Part shown: piece after piece, positions 36,700-49,159 of the stretch
How positions within the stretch are numbered: the first letter of the stretch is position 1
How the letters are laid out: each line of letters begins with the position of its first letter
Source of the DNA: Canna indica
Taxonomy: Eukaryota > Streptophyta > Magnoliopsida > Zingiberales > Cannaceae
Length of the DNA stretch: 64,000 nt
Direction: 5' to 3'
Assembly: GCA_034359265.1 (NCBI GenBank)
Contig: CP136890.1
Coordinates: 70,991,501-71,055,500, forward strand
Position numbers and translations under genes: made by a program
The notes under the pieces: generated by a model
Told to the model about the DNA's origin: nothing
Database searches by the model: none
Seen by the model: only the letters and a program-made list of their open reading frames with translations

Positions 36700-38325
36700 T
36701 CAATCCTTGTTATTTTTGGTAGAAGGGGACCAAAATAATGAAGTGACAAATGAGATGCCCTACATATATAGTCTTGAGACTGATCCTACATCGTTTAAAG
36801 AAGCTATGGCTTCTAAGGATACTGTCTTTTGGAAGGAAGCTGTCAATGATGAAATGGATTCAATCTTAGGAAACAATACTTGGGTATTAACATATTTGCC
36901 AAGTGGTTCTAAACTCATAGGGTGCAAATGAGTGTTTAGGAGAAAGTATAATACCAATGGTACTATTTCTGTCTTTAAAGCTAGATTACTAGCTAAAGGG
37001 TTTACACAAGTAGAAGAGATTGACTATTTTGACACTTATGCACCGGTATCTAGAGTTACTTCCATTAAGATCCTCTTTGTCATGGCTTCTCTTTATGATC
37101 TATTTGTTCATCAAATGGATGTAAAGACCGTATTTTTTAATGGTAATTTAAATGAGGAAGTGTATATGGAACAACCCGATTGGTTTATTGCTCCCGGCAA
37201 CGAGGCTAAAGTGTGTCGGTCAAATCGCCTTATGGTCTAAAACAAGCACCAAAGCAGTGACACAAGAGATTCGATACTGCTATTTTAAACTTTGGATTTA
37301 AATATAATAGTGCGCGCAGGTGCCTATATTCTAAAACCACTTCTGACTATATAGTAATAGTCTGTTTGTACGTCGATGATATGTTGATCATTAGTACAAA
37401 CATGGTTGGAATAAATGAGACTAAAAAGTATCTATCCTCTATTTTTAAGATGAAAGACTTAGGGTGAAGTAGATACTATTTTAAGCATCAAAGTGAGAAA
37501 ACATAATGGAGGTTTTGTGCTAAGTCAATCCCATTATATTGAGAAAGTAATATCAAAGTTTAGTCACCTCGAGATCAAGGAGGTGAACACTTCGTTTGAT
37601 TGTGCTTTGAAATTCCAAGAGAATACTGGTAGGGCTATTGCAAAGCTAGAGTACGCAAGTGCTATTGGTAGCCTTATGTACGCTACTCACTGCACTAGGA
37701 TAGATATTTCTTTTGCAGTTTCTAAACTCAGTAGATACACAAGCAAACCAAATGTTAATCATTAGAAAGCTATTAGTAGGGTACTTGGTTACCTTAAGTT
37801 GAATAGTAGCTTCAGTTTGTTTTAAGATAAGTTCCCTAGTGTATTGGAATGGTACTCTAATGCGAGCTGGATATATAAATAGTGTGGGAGATAATAAGTC
37901 CACGAGTGAGTGGATTTTCACTCGGTGGGGCTATTTCTTGGGCAAGCAAGAAATAGACATGTATCTCTCATTCTACTATGGAATCTGAATTCATAGCTCT
38001 AGCTCAAACTGGACGGGAGGCTGAGTGGATAAGAAATATGTTGCTAGACATAGATCTTTGGCCAAGCCTAATGCTTTCCATTTCACTATATTGTGATAAT
38101 GAAGCCATACTATCAAAAGCGTATAGTGTTACCTACAATGGTAAGTCTAGACATATTGGTCTGAGATATGAATTTGTGAGACAATTAATACATGATTGTA
38201 TTATTACAATTGTCTATGTAAAGTCAAGTAAAAACTTGGTAGATCCGCTTACTAAGCCTCTAACGAGAGACTTAATAAGTTTGACTACACGAGATATGAG
38301 ACTTAAACCACTGAGTCAGGGGTGA
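36700..38325 (+). pseudogene. Copia reverse transcriptase and RNase H, broken
   Basis: The polymerase segment has EAMASKDTVFWKEAVNDEMD, KARLLAKGFTQVEEIDYFDT and YAPVSRVTSIKILFVMAS. The catalytic YVDD is at 37369-37380. RNase H regions are LMYATHCTRIDISFAVSKLS, then MESEFIALAQTGREAEWIR (38 kb) and SRHIGLRYEFVRQLI. Breaks include TGA for Trp at 36929, a frame change near 37215, and several stops at 37260-37350 and 37765-37900. The last frame ends at TGA 38323-38325, the normal end of Copia pol. Confidence 0.88.
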
Positions 38326-38426
38326 TGGATACCCAACTTATTCTCTAGGTTATCCCTAATTTATAGGTTTAATGGGAAAAATAAGTCATAGTTGCTAACT
38401 ATGTTACTATCTCCGTGGTCTCATAT
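38326..38426 (+). other. Copia 3' non-coding region, left of the CACTA insert
   Basis: This is about 100 bp between the end of pol and the CACTA terminus. It ends in TAT (38424-38426), the left half of the target duplication. The same non-coding region continues at 50118. Confidence 0.7.
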
Positions 38427-38445
38427 CACTACAAGAAAGATGATA

Positions 38446-39030
38446 TTTCTCGGGGGCCGAGACCCCCACTAAAACTCTTAATGGCCCCCGGTAAATCCGT
38501 TTAGTGAGGACCACCCGACCCTCAGATGCCCCCAGAAAAAGACACGTCAGCGAATGAATAATCGAAGGTCGGCGATTGGTTCTCGGGAAAAAATCTTATG
38601 CCGACGTTCTTGACCCACAACAATAATGGTTTTCCTGGGGGCCGGGACCCCCAGGAAATAACAGCTTTCCCGAGGGCCGAGACCCCCAAGAAATAGGACT
38701 ATTTTTTCGAGGGCCTCAACTGCCAGCAAATAGATAGCTTTCCCCGGGGGTCAAGACCCCCAGGAAATAGATAGATTTCTCGGGGGCCGAAATGTGGCCC
38801 CCAGGAAATATATAGCTTTCCCGGGGGCCGAAACGTGGCCCCCAAGAAATATATAGCTTTCCCGGGGACCTTGACCCCCAGGAAATTGTAGCTTTCCTGG
38901 GGGCCGATCAGACCCCAAGAAATAAATTTATTTTCTGGAGGCCTTGGCCCCCAGGAAATAGAACTATTTTCGGGAGCCGGCTCCCAGGAAATGTTTCTTT
39001 TCCCGGGGGCCGAGGCCCCCAGGAAATTGA
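38446..39030. repeat. Left subterminal repeats of the CACTA element
   Basis: The unit is a near-palindrome such as CCCGGGGGCCGAGACCCCCA followed by GGAAATA. About a dozen copies occur with spacing of about 40-60 bp. They are candidate binding sites for the element's second transposase protein. Open frames here follow from the repeats. Bases 39031-39377 hold only AT-rich sequence. Confidence 0.85.
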
Positions 39031-40789
39031 TTTATTTCCTCAACCCACTGTAATCAATTTATTTTCCCTATTCACAAACACTAAACACTGTAGCTATTTC
39101 AAAAATCAATAGAAGAAATTGATTTATTTCCCTAAACAACACGGCTAATTACTGAAACAATTATTTCAAAAACAATACAACTATAATTCTCTAATTTAAA
39201 AACCAATACAGCTACACACAACTATGAGTCAATTTTAATTCTACAAACTGTATGTGCATATAATAAGAATCTAACATTGAAATTCAAACCAAAATCAACA
39301 TTAGTTACTACAAACTATAGAATAACAATCTAAATTACCCTTACATCATTCATATAATAAGAGTGTTCATCCTTACATCAAACAAGTCTCTTGTTGGTTT
39401 TCATTTCCTCCACGAAAGCAAGTAGTATCTGCATCTTTCGTCGATCCTCCTCCATCTTTTCCTCCATTTTCTTCCTCTCCATTTCCATTCTTTCCTCCAT
39501 CATCCTCTCCTCCATCTTCCTCCTATCATCATCTATTTTCTTCTCCAAGTCATCTATCTTTGTTTTTAGCTCGGCGTTCTGAGTGTTAGCAATTCGAAGT
39601 TGGGAGGCAAGCTCTATGCGTCCGGGAGTAGTCCCAAAGACAGTGGTTGGAGTTGGACCTAATCCATAACCACGAGTACGACCATGTCTCTCCGGTCCGA
39701 CAACCTGACGATAAATTTCATCTTCAGTAGTAGATGTAGAAGAATATGACTCTTGAGCTAGAGCCTTGAACTTATCCTGCAAAAATGTATAATTTTATTA
39801 TATAATATGTGTTTATCCCATAAAACTAAATAAATATAAAAAATAGCATCAGTGATTACCACAATCTCCTGCGCAGCAATGGAATTCAAACTAGCATCAC
39901 TCTTTGTGTGAGCAATATAAAACATTTTCCAACTTGAGGGTTCTCGATGCTCTGGATTCATTTCAGCCTGTACTAGTACAAGTATCAATCATCATTTTAA
40001 TTTTTTCCCTAAATAAAACAATTTAAAATGTAGTAATAAATATGCTTAGTTATACCTGCTCTGCTCGAATCACAGCATAACTTTTGGAGCCCGTATAATG
40101 AGAAAGTACTTGCTTTCCTCGATTCTCTTTATTTTGCGCACATATTTTTTGTAACAAATGCAATATGTGAACACTGTAATTGTACCACATTTTCTAGTAA
40201 AGTCTGAAAAGAATACTCATTCTCAGTTGGTACTATACTTCTAATACAAAAAGAACCTGAGTAAGCATTGTTCTAATATTCATTGCCGAATATAAAATCT
40301 ATATGAGCACTAATAATAACTATATAAAATTATCAATGTATCAAGAAGCGAAGCTCAAAGCTTTTACAACCGCAAAGTCCAACGGGTAGTAACATAAGCT
40401 TTTCATGGCAATGCATATAATCATCTTACAAGCTTTCACCACAAAAAAACTAAAAGATTCTTGTGCATTGTGTCATGTCAACTATAAGGAATGTAAGTAT
40501 CTTTTTTGTTTCATTGCTACCTCTCACATATGTGGATTGTGACATTGTAAGAAACTTTGCTACTTCATACATCCAAATGGCCACTTTTGCTCTGCAAAAT
40601 GGATATAGATTCTATTGCATAAAATACACATGCAGGGACACCAAACTATTAAGTAACTTCATACCAGCAGAAAGCAATTCTTTACTCCAAACTATTAGTA
40701 TTTAGCACATGATATGCAGTCACTGGCAGCCACTCGCACCAGATTTTTATCTCTTATTACAGAAACTTTGGCAGTATTTTTAGTCCAGC

Positions 40790-40890
40790 TAGGTTCCGGC
40801 TTATGGAGCAAATAGAAAAGCATAATTTGATGCAAATAGAAAAGCAAATAGAAAAGCATATGTTTGAGCAAATAGAAAAGCATAGTATTT
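40790..40890. repeat. Short tandem repeat CAAATAGAAAAGCATA
   Basis: GCAAATAGAAAAGCATA and partial forms occur four times between about 40807 and 40885, inside a presumed intron of the CACTA second gene. It explains the minus-strand frame at 40695-40883, whose peptide (LLKHMLFYLLFYLHQ) is repeat translation. Confidence 0.75.
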
Positions 40891-42076
40891 CTAGTAAATT
40901 ATGTTTGATGCTTATCCTCAGAAAAATTAAGGGATCAAATTATGTTTGATGCTTATCGTCAAAGTTAACTGTCATAAAGTGCTAATATGCCATGGGAATA
41001 ATTCCAGGTCATAGGAGTAAAGCTCAAGAGCAAGCACATAGGAGTAAAAGTCTAGAAAAGTTAATGTAAGACTTTAATTCCTGAAATTCTCTTGATAACA
41101 AAGTAGAAAGCAGGTATAGCTTCACATTTCCTCAATTGCATATATTCAATTCTATACCCAGGGGACTAGATGGGGCCTTATGATCTTTTCAGCAGGAATA
41201 GCTCCAATAGAACTATAGAACTATAGAACTAACCAAATCTATTCAAATAACCTTTTAACCTACTCAAGATAATAAATTACAATCATTCGGTTACCTAAGT
41301 GGTCTCACAATCATGATATTCAACGAACGATTTCCAATCATTCGGTTCAATGCCATCCGGGACATGCTCCAATCTTTCTTCAGTTGTCTCATACTTACTA
41401 TAAACTGAGCGCTTCAATTCATATTTATGCTCACCAAATTTTCTTCTCATATTTTGCATAATCCGGAACTTTATTAAATCTATTTCTTCAAACTCGAATT
41501 TCTCCTGCATTCCAAAAAAAAGATCAATGAAATATAAGTTAAAATTATGCAATTTAAAGTGATATTACCAGCACACGCATGTATATTTTCTATTTTTGCT
41601 CATCAGGGACATCCTCCCATTTTTCGAAAGAGATTGAAATATCACCATCATTGTGAACATGGTTTCCAAGAAAGCTTGAGAATTTCGATGCATTAACACC
41701 TACTGGTTGACCATATTGATTAAAATCCAAACGAATCTTTTGACCAGGAGGCATCTTAATCAGATCATGGTTCCTAGTCTTTCCACATGTTTTCCTTTTC
41801 CTCGTGGTTGAACCTATCGAAATGAGACTAAAAAATGATTAAATGTAATAACGAGCCAAAAGAAATGCTTAATCAAATGAGCCATATTAGTAGATTTGCT
41901 GACAGCCATTTGTAATAGGATATCTAGTTTGTATTTTGTGCAAAGACACTAGGTTTGATTGAAGTTCTTGGAGATGCACTATATCTTGGTTGTTGCCATC
42001 AAATGCCTTATCCTTTAATACTGCAGTTTGGATACTCATGCATTCAGTTTTGTTCTAAGTTGCTCGATATTCATGC

Positions 42077-42209
42077 ATGTATTTTTCTGGAGAAAGGGCA
42101 GAGTCCAGTCTATTAAATGCTCGTTTGGATACTCAAGCAAAAGTGATTACCCAGCTAAAGCATCATATAAAGGAGCTTGAAGAGAATGAGAGCAACGCAA
42201 ATGAAAATG
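42077..42209 (+). other. Possible captured host exon inside the CACTA element
   Basis: On the plus strand, opposite to the transposase genes, the frame RAESSLLNARLDTQAKVITQ...HHIKELEENESNANEN is followed by GTAAGG, a good 5' splice site. The composition is that of a coiled coil. It lies in a 1.5-kb presumed intron of the Transposase_24-type gene. CACTA elements are known to pick up host gene pieces. I do not recognise the source gene. Confidence 0.35.
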
Positions 42210-44282
42210 TAAGGTCTTCTGTTATTGCTAATAATATGATATCATGGATTCTTGTCTCTACGTAAATATATAGTTTGTTGATGTCCTTTCACTAAGTTGA
42301 AATGCATTTCATTATAAGGTTGAAGCCTTTAATATACAACAACAAATTTAGTGAAATGCATGTATTTTAGCCAGAAGAGGACTTTATATATGCCAACCAG
42401 AACAAGGAAAACTTAGTTGTAGGATTGTTTATGTTGTTATCATTACACATCATTAATAAAACATGATTTGGGCGAGAAACTTGAACTCAACAGTATTATT
42501 ATTCTATTCTAGAAGATATAAATATTTTTAAAATTATTTTAGTTTTTAAAAGCAAATTTAAATCAACCTAAATTTGAACATTAGTTAGCATTATATAATT
42601 TTAAAATATTCTTAGACAACATTGCCTTTTATGTAACAAATATAGACCAAATAAATATAATTGACAAAGATAAACTTGAGTTTTCCGGTTAGATTCCATC
42701 TGAAATTAAACAAAACAACACCGAACCTAAATCAAATTTTTATTTGAACTGAACCCAAATTTCTAGGGAAAAAAATCAAACTAAGTGAAAAGTTCTCTTA
42801 GAATTTTAGGGTTGAATCATTCAATGGACAACCGGGAGGAATTAGATCTATACAAGCCTTTCAATCAATGTACAATAAAGGAATGCATGCTTCATTTGTT
42901 CCCCAGGAGAAGATAGCCATTTTGAGATGCCACACAAGATATTGCTATTCTTTATATAGTACTGCTCACCTTGGTAACACTTAATCTATACATACAGACA
43001 GCATCCCTGTTATCCTGAATTTATGGAGAAGAAACCTGAGAAACTTCAACTACTTCATTTCGATCGGCAAACTCAAATCTACTATATACAATCCTATGGA
43101 ATCAGATTCAAGTAGAACAGGGTTTTCATTATTTTCATCCAATTATATCATATTATTTATATAAAAAAGTAATCATTTAATCATATGCATAATATGATAA
43201 GAAACTTTGGAAGTTATTGTTTTAACGATTTCTGGGCAAAGCCCATGGAGTTGTTTCCCTAATGTAATAAGGCTCAGGTGGTTGAGTTTGAATGATGAAA
43301 TGTCTAACCATGTAAGGCGATATAATGTGCAGATATCACAATAAATTATAATTAAAAAAACTATTTTAAATTACTACCTTACAAATTGATAGATATAAAG
43401 CAAAATCATGCAAATTAGATTTGATTAAAGCAAAAAATAGAAAAGTACCTACAGTACTACTTATAGGCTTTGTTGGTAAAGATGTGTATGAAGAATTGTT
43501 TATCTCTTCATTCTCTTCTTGTGCTAGGGAAACACCAACTTGATTACTGATTTGTTGTGCTTCATCAACTCGAGATTGTACCTGGGAACTAGATTGAGCT
43601 CTTATTTGTTGGGATGCCATGAAAGCTACCTGTATTTGTCACAAACAAATATATTATATATGTTAAATTGAATGCATTCCTTAATCAATGAACAATAATA
43701 TTTTGATGAGATAATCATATTAAATCAATCAAAGACAAGGATTGGATGACAGTCCATACTAGTGTAAACTTAAATGTAGTGATCAGAGAAATGCAATTAA
43801 CTATTCTATCGTCCCATTAAATTAATGTAACATGTTTTTGGCATTAGGAAGTGCAAACTTATACAATGGTCTTCTTCGGAGTGACTAGACGTTGATCAGA
43901 GAATGCAACTTGTCACCAAAAACCTGAAAACAAAAATGAGACAACATAATTATTATAACTACTAACCATACAAATACTAATATTTGTTCTGCTTCTAAAA
44001 GTAAATAAATCAAGGTTCTTTAATTATTTGTCCTAGATACAAGTACTACTTGGGGAACAAATAATCTTTTGCTTTTCTCTTCCTCTTTCTTAAATTTCAA
44101 TTTTTGTCCTGCTCTTGAACTTCATTGTTACGGATGATATAGCAACTTAATGGAAAATAAAAAAACCAATATCTCATCATAGCCCTTTTCATTGATTGAT
44201 AAAAAGATACAATAAACCACTTTAAATGGTCATGCACTACAACACTTAATCTTTTTCACAAATGTCATTAACTTGTTTTCCT

Positions 44283-46950
44283 CTATCTCTTCTTGACACT
44301 CTTCTTCCTTTTCTTACAACTTTCTTGTGGAGCTGGGCATGCTTCTGTACTTTCTCCTCCTGGAAAATCAGTCCCATGCCAAGTGATGTCTTCACTCAGA
44401 TTTATTGTTCTCAATGACATACCATCAGTGGATAACTCATTTTGTTGATACGCCTCATCAACTTCCAAGTGATCCTCATCAACAAGCACCTCGAGCATAT
44501 TATACAAGTCTTGAGGTTGATATTTTTGCACAACACACCAATCTGAATCAACTACATCTTTCACATAGAACATTGTTCAGCTTGGTAAGAAAGCACGAAC
44601 GGTTCATTCGTACGCAAAGATCTTGTGATGTTCAAGCATGTAAACCCATAACGATCCACTTTTATTCCTCGACCCTGGCTGAACACATCTCTCCAATCGC
44701 ATTTGAATAAAACAACTCGGTTTCCTCTGAGGTATTGCAATTCAACTATGTCACTTAGAACACCATAATAGTCCACGTTGCCAAGTTGTGTTTCTCCTCT
44801 AACAAAAACTCCACTATTTTGCGTTTTCAAGTCCTTCTCACGATCATGGGTATGGAATCTATAACCATTACTGATATAGCCCTTGTAGCATATGCAGGAT
44901 GGATCAGGACCATAAGCAAGTGACAACATGCTTGCTTATTTCATTGGCGATATAGCTTAGTAACCTGAGATAATTAATGATCCATTACACTAATGTTTAT
45001 AGATTAAGTTTAGAAAATAAATATATAAAGTGTCAAATTACTTGTGCTTCAAACCAGCTTGAGAATTCTCTATCATGACGAGCATCTAAACTTCTCACAT
45101 TTGCAGTAGGAGCTTTATTGAGTAACTCATGCTTATGATTTCTGTCACCATAATTTTATTTTATGATTATAATATATTATCCAAATAAAAAGAGGTTTAG
45201 AAAGCTATGAGAATTTGTATCTTACTCAATGAATGGACAAAGTTCATCACAATTTTTTAGCACATATAGTCGAGCTTATGTTAATTCTTCTTGATTGAGA
45301 GTCCGAGGTTGTGCTTTCCCCAAACCTCTACCGGATTTTCTAAAGACAGATAATCCACTGCTTGAAGTATTATCCCCTCCATCAAAGTTCCTTGGAACTC
45401 TATTAAGACTCATCTCAACACCATCTAAATACATCGAACAAAAGTTCAAGCATTCTTCTGCAAGATAACCTTCAGCAATTGAACCTTCTGGACGACTTTT
45501 ATTACGCACATAAGATTTTAATGTACGTAAAAACCTACAAACATGTGAAATTTATGAGACTGGTTATCAATATATTGTGGAGATATTTATCAATAAGGTT
45601 AATCATCAAATACCTCTCCACGAAGTACATCCACCGAAATTGCACCGGCCCAACAATCTTAGCTTCATACGCCAAATGGACAGATAAGTGAATCATAACG
45701 TCGATAAATGATGGTGGAAATACTCTTATCCAATTTGCAAAGTGTCAAGACAATTTGACTTTCTAATCTCTCCAAATCCTTTGTCTTCAAGACCTTTGAA
45801 CAAATCTCGGTGAAAAAGCCACATAACTCGATCAACACCTCACAAACATCCTTGGGCAACAATGAGCGTATTGCAAGTGGCATTAATTGTTGCATGAGAA
45901 CATGACAATCATGGCTTTTCAGAGAAGAAACTTTTCTCTCATTAAGATTCACACACCGAGATATGTTAGAAGAATAACCATCTGGAAGCTTAACCCCCTT
46001 CAAGAATTTGCACAATTTCAACTTCTCATTGGATGATAATGTATAACATGCAGGAGGTAATAACACTCTACTCTTTGTCTCCACCGGATGAAGTTTCGAT
46101 CTAATGCCCAACTCCTTTAGATCTAGTAAAGAGTTATAGTTGTCCTTAGATTTTTTGTCCACGTTCAACAGCGTGAAAAGCACATTATCACAAATGTTCT
46201 TCTCAATATACATCACATCTAAATTATGTCGCAACAACAGATTTTTTCCAATATGGTAAGTCAAAAAAGATGCTTCGCTTCTTCCAATTGCACTTCCAAT
46301 CATCTCTTGGGATTTTCTTCCCTACTCTAAGTCTTTCTATTTCTTGCTCATATTCACACAATTGTTCCAATATATCATCTCCAGATAATTGTGGGGGCTT
46401 TTCCTCCAATTCCTTCTCACCATTAAAGTTCTTTTTGTCATTCCTCCATGCATGATCCATCGGTAAAAACCGACGATGAGACATATAACATTGTTTCTTC
46501 CCATTCTTCAAATAAATCAAGGAAGTATATTTATTACAACAAGGACAAGCCCACCTTCCTTTTGTGCTCCATCCAGACAAATTGGCATATGCAAGAAAGT
46601 CATTAATAGTCCATAGCAAGGCAGCACACATTTGCAAATTTTGTTTCCTAAAGGTGTCATATGTTTCAACACCCACATTCCATAAGTCTTTTAGCTCCTC
46701 AACTAGTGGTTGCAAACAAACATCAATTTTGTTTCCGAGAGCCTCAGGACTAGGTATTAGTGTTGACAATAAAATAAAAGGTTTTTTCATGCACATCCAT
46801 GGCGGTAAATTGTAGGGTGTCAGTAGAACTGGCCATGTACTATGAACAGAACTCATTGTGCCAAAAGGGTTAAAACCATCACTTGCTAACCATCACTTGC
46901 TCATTGTGCCAAAAGGGTTAAAACCATCACTTGTAGTAAATTTGGTTTCG
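44283..46950 (-). pseudogene. CACTA TNP2-type transposase, truncated and broken
   Basis: The transposase that cuts CACTA ends. Minus-strand order: SDGFNPFGTMSSVHSTWPVL, NLPPWMCMKKPFILLSTLIP, LQPLVEELKDLWNVGVETYD, ANLSGWSTKGRWACPCC (Transposase_21 region); then RHNLDVMYIEKNICDNVLFT, VKLPDGYSSNISRCVN and KSHDCHVLMQQLMPLAIRS; then DUF4218 (KIVGPVQFRWMYFVERYL, RNKSRPEGSIAEGYLAEECL). DUF4216 closes it (VDYYGVLSDIVELQY, GNRVVLFKCDWRDVF, YGFTCLNITR, FYVKDV). Frame changes near 46270 and 44575 break it. The N-terminal third before SDGFNPFG is absent beyond about 46950. Introns with GT donors separate the later blocks. Confidence 0.92.
46852..46933. repeat. 48-bp tandem duplication at the truncated TNP2 start
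   Basis: CTCATTGTGCCAAAAGGGTT and its continuation to AAACCATCACTTG occur at 46852-46885 and again at 46900-46933. On the minus strand both copies encode SDGFNPFGTM. The duplication lies exactly where the transposase frame is cut. Confidence 0.85.
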
Positions 46951-47439
46951 ATTATGTTCAGTGTATATTCTCCAACAATTTGGTTAGAAATCCCTCCAAA
47001 CCAAATCCTTATTCCACCAAACTATTACTAGAATACTACTATTGTTTTTATTGCCATAACTATTCTCCAACATAATGCAACTATTACTAGAATATGTTCC
47101 ACCAAATCAGTGTATATTTTCCAACATAATGCTACTATTGTTTTTATTGCCCTAACTATTACTAGAATACTATTTAATCTGTTACTATAATGTCAAATTG
47201 AGGCAAAGTCTTAGTGCAATGGCAAGTTTTTCAACCAAGTTTTTCAACGTGAAGCAATTTATTTTAGTTGAACTAAAATATAAAATATCACTTTTTGATT
47301 CTGCTATTACTACTGCTACTATTGTTTTTATTGTCATAACTATTACTAGAATACTATTTAATCTGTTACTATTGTTTTTCAATCATATATGCTAACAATT
47401 TTTCCATTAAATGACACCTTGGCCAAAACACAGGTCCTT
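46951..47439. other. CACTA interior with small repeats, no gene
   Basis: TATTACTAGAATACTATT and TACTATTGTTTTTATTG recur several times. The DNA between the broken TNP2 gene and the next exon-like block shows no coding features. Confidence 0.5.
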
Positions 47440-47685
47440 CCTTGGCCAGCTATAGAGAAAAGAGTGCTCGATTCAAAGAATTCTGCGAAGCTTTACTTGA
47501 AGGTGAGATTGGAAAGCAGAAAAGGAAAATTGAGTTTTCATAATGCTTGCTCAATACCTGCTAACTTCCAATCCATGAACTCTTTACACTCAAGAGTTAG
47601 TCGAGGACTTGCCAAATTGGAACCTCGAAGTATGCCACTTGACAATAACTTGCTCTATGATTGGGTTATCAGGATGTATTATTGA
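47440..47685 (+). other. Exon-like block of unknown origin inside the CACTA element
   Basis: After AAACACAG at about 47432-47439, a possible 3' splice site, the plus strand has an open frame to a TGA or TAA near 47685. It encodes VLPWPAIEKRVLDSKNSAKL, then KGKLSFHNACSIPANFQSMN and MPLDNNLLYDWVIRMYY. Its base composition is richer in GC than the surroundings and looks protein-coding. It is opposite in strand to the transposase. I do not recognise the family. It could be a captured host fragment. Confidence 0.4.
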
Positions 47686-49159
47686 ATTTGGATAGTGTAT
47701 AATCTATAGGCCATCTAAATAATGAAAAGAATCATGTATATCAACACATGTAACTTGTATATATTGACTTTGTAACTTCATACTATAAATTACAGGTCAA
47801 TTTAAGATCTTGTTTATTTATGATGGTTTCTTTTATGCTTTATGCAATCAAGATTCAAGAAAAGCCTCTTGTATTTGCCTTATGAACAAATTAATTTACG
47901 ATACTGTTATGGGCTGCTAAGCTAGTGCCATGAGATATTTGAAACGAATCAAATTATGTTATATATTTCTTCTTTGACAACTTGGCAATGTAAGTTGCAA
48001 TGGTAGGATATTTAATAAGCAACCAATCATATTATTTTAATTCATTTCAAATATTATTAAAAATATGAATGGGTATTTTGGTCATTTTAAAAAAAAAACA
48101 AACAAATCATGAAAATAAGGAATCTATGGTTAATAACTAGCTCACACGTCTCATCACACTCGAACCATGATTAGATCATGAGAGATGTTAATCTCAATCT
48201 TTTATCTTTGCTCATAAGTATTCCTACTTTGGTCATATAAGGACTAAAATGCAACAACATTACAGGCACTAAAATCCCCAAGTTATGAAACTCTGACCAA
48301 TATTAAACAATAAAAGTGTGTCCTAGCAAGGGTTGCATTTGGCCTCATCATCATAAAACATGCTCCCTGCTCTTTGGGTGTTACTGGTATACATGACCAA
48401 TGCCATAAACTAAAATAGTACAAACAATCTGCACTCGAAAAAACACAATTGAGCACAAATAGCTAAGTTCCCCCATGAAAATAGCAGAAAATAGTATAAA
48501 TAGTACAAATAGCCATGAAACTAAAATAGCTTTGATGCTAAGTTCCCCCACCAACAATTGAGCACAATACATAATAATAGTACAAACAAACAATTCATGT
48601 ACAAGAAAAAACACACAGAACAAATATGCAATCATCAAAAACTTAAAATCAAATGAAACTATGTGTGCATAAAAGGATAGAAAATACCAAAAACAAGCAT
48701 TAATCAAACAAGCACAATCTGTGGGATGATGATCCGGCACTCGCATGGAGGAATCGGGCAGGAAGGTTAAGGATTGGGGGTGGCGAGGAATCGGGCAGGA
48801 AGCTTAGGCATTGGGGGTGGCGAGTGAAGCTGATGAAGTAATGTTGATGACAATGGAGTATTACTGCAGTATCAAGAGTGTTGATGAAGTAATCGGGCAG
48901 CTGGTGCAGACGGTGGAGACGACACAATGTTGATGAAGTATCTCCACGAGTGGAGATGGTGCAGCGGGGATAATGTAGTATCTTCGCGAGTGCAGTTGGT
49001 GCCCTAGGGTGGAGACGGTGGAGACAACGCGATGGTGGAGACGGGAGTGAAGTTGGTGCCCTAGGCACGCGATCGGGTGCGAAATGAAGAAATGTGGAAG
49101 CGCGAGTGAAGAAATGTTGACGGAGCTTGGAGGCGCGAGTGACGAAACGGCGCGCGTAG
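47686..49159. other. Right interior of the CACTA element, no supported gene
   Basis: AT-rich to 48700, then a GC-richer part (48700-49150) with repeats of GAAGTAATGTTGATG and GGTGGAGACG. Minus-strand frames of 121 and 122 codons here lack recognisable domains. The second, at 48700-49068, is proline- and histidine-rich. It could be the leader region of the transposase transcript. I do not support either as a gene. Confidence 0.45.

Larger units (their letters stand above)
39378..43620 (-). pseudogene. CACTA second gene (Transposase_24-type), possibly broken
   Basis: On the minus strand, ATG at 43620 opens MASQQIRAQSSSQVQSRVDE, a polar start ending at a GT donor after KPISSTVG. Later exons carry IRLDFNQYGQPVGVNASKFS and FEKWEDVPDEQK (about 41580-41820), KFEFEEIDLIKFRIMQNMRR and PDGIEPNDWKSFVEYHDCE (41295-41552), AEMNPEHREPSSWKMFYIAH (about 39850-39975) and GPERHGRTRGYGLG (about 39650). 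A charged coiled coil closes it at 39378. Pieces of this kind (GQPVG.NASKFSSF, W..VPEE.K, VY/RGYGLG) define the Transposase_24 family. A TAG occurs after DEQK near 41590, possibly in an intron boundary. Exon joints are inferred. Confidence 0.8.

Noticed and set aside
39391..39582. Plus-strand serine-rich frame
   Set aside because: It is the antisense of the charged coiled coil at the end of the CACTA second gene.
48381..49068. Two minus-strand frames of about 120 codons in the CACTA element
   Set aside because: Hydrophobic or proline-histidine-rich translations without family motifs; the DNA shows short repeats. Could be leader sequence, but not supported as genes.
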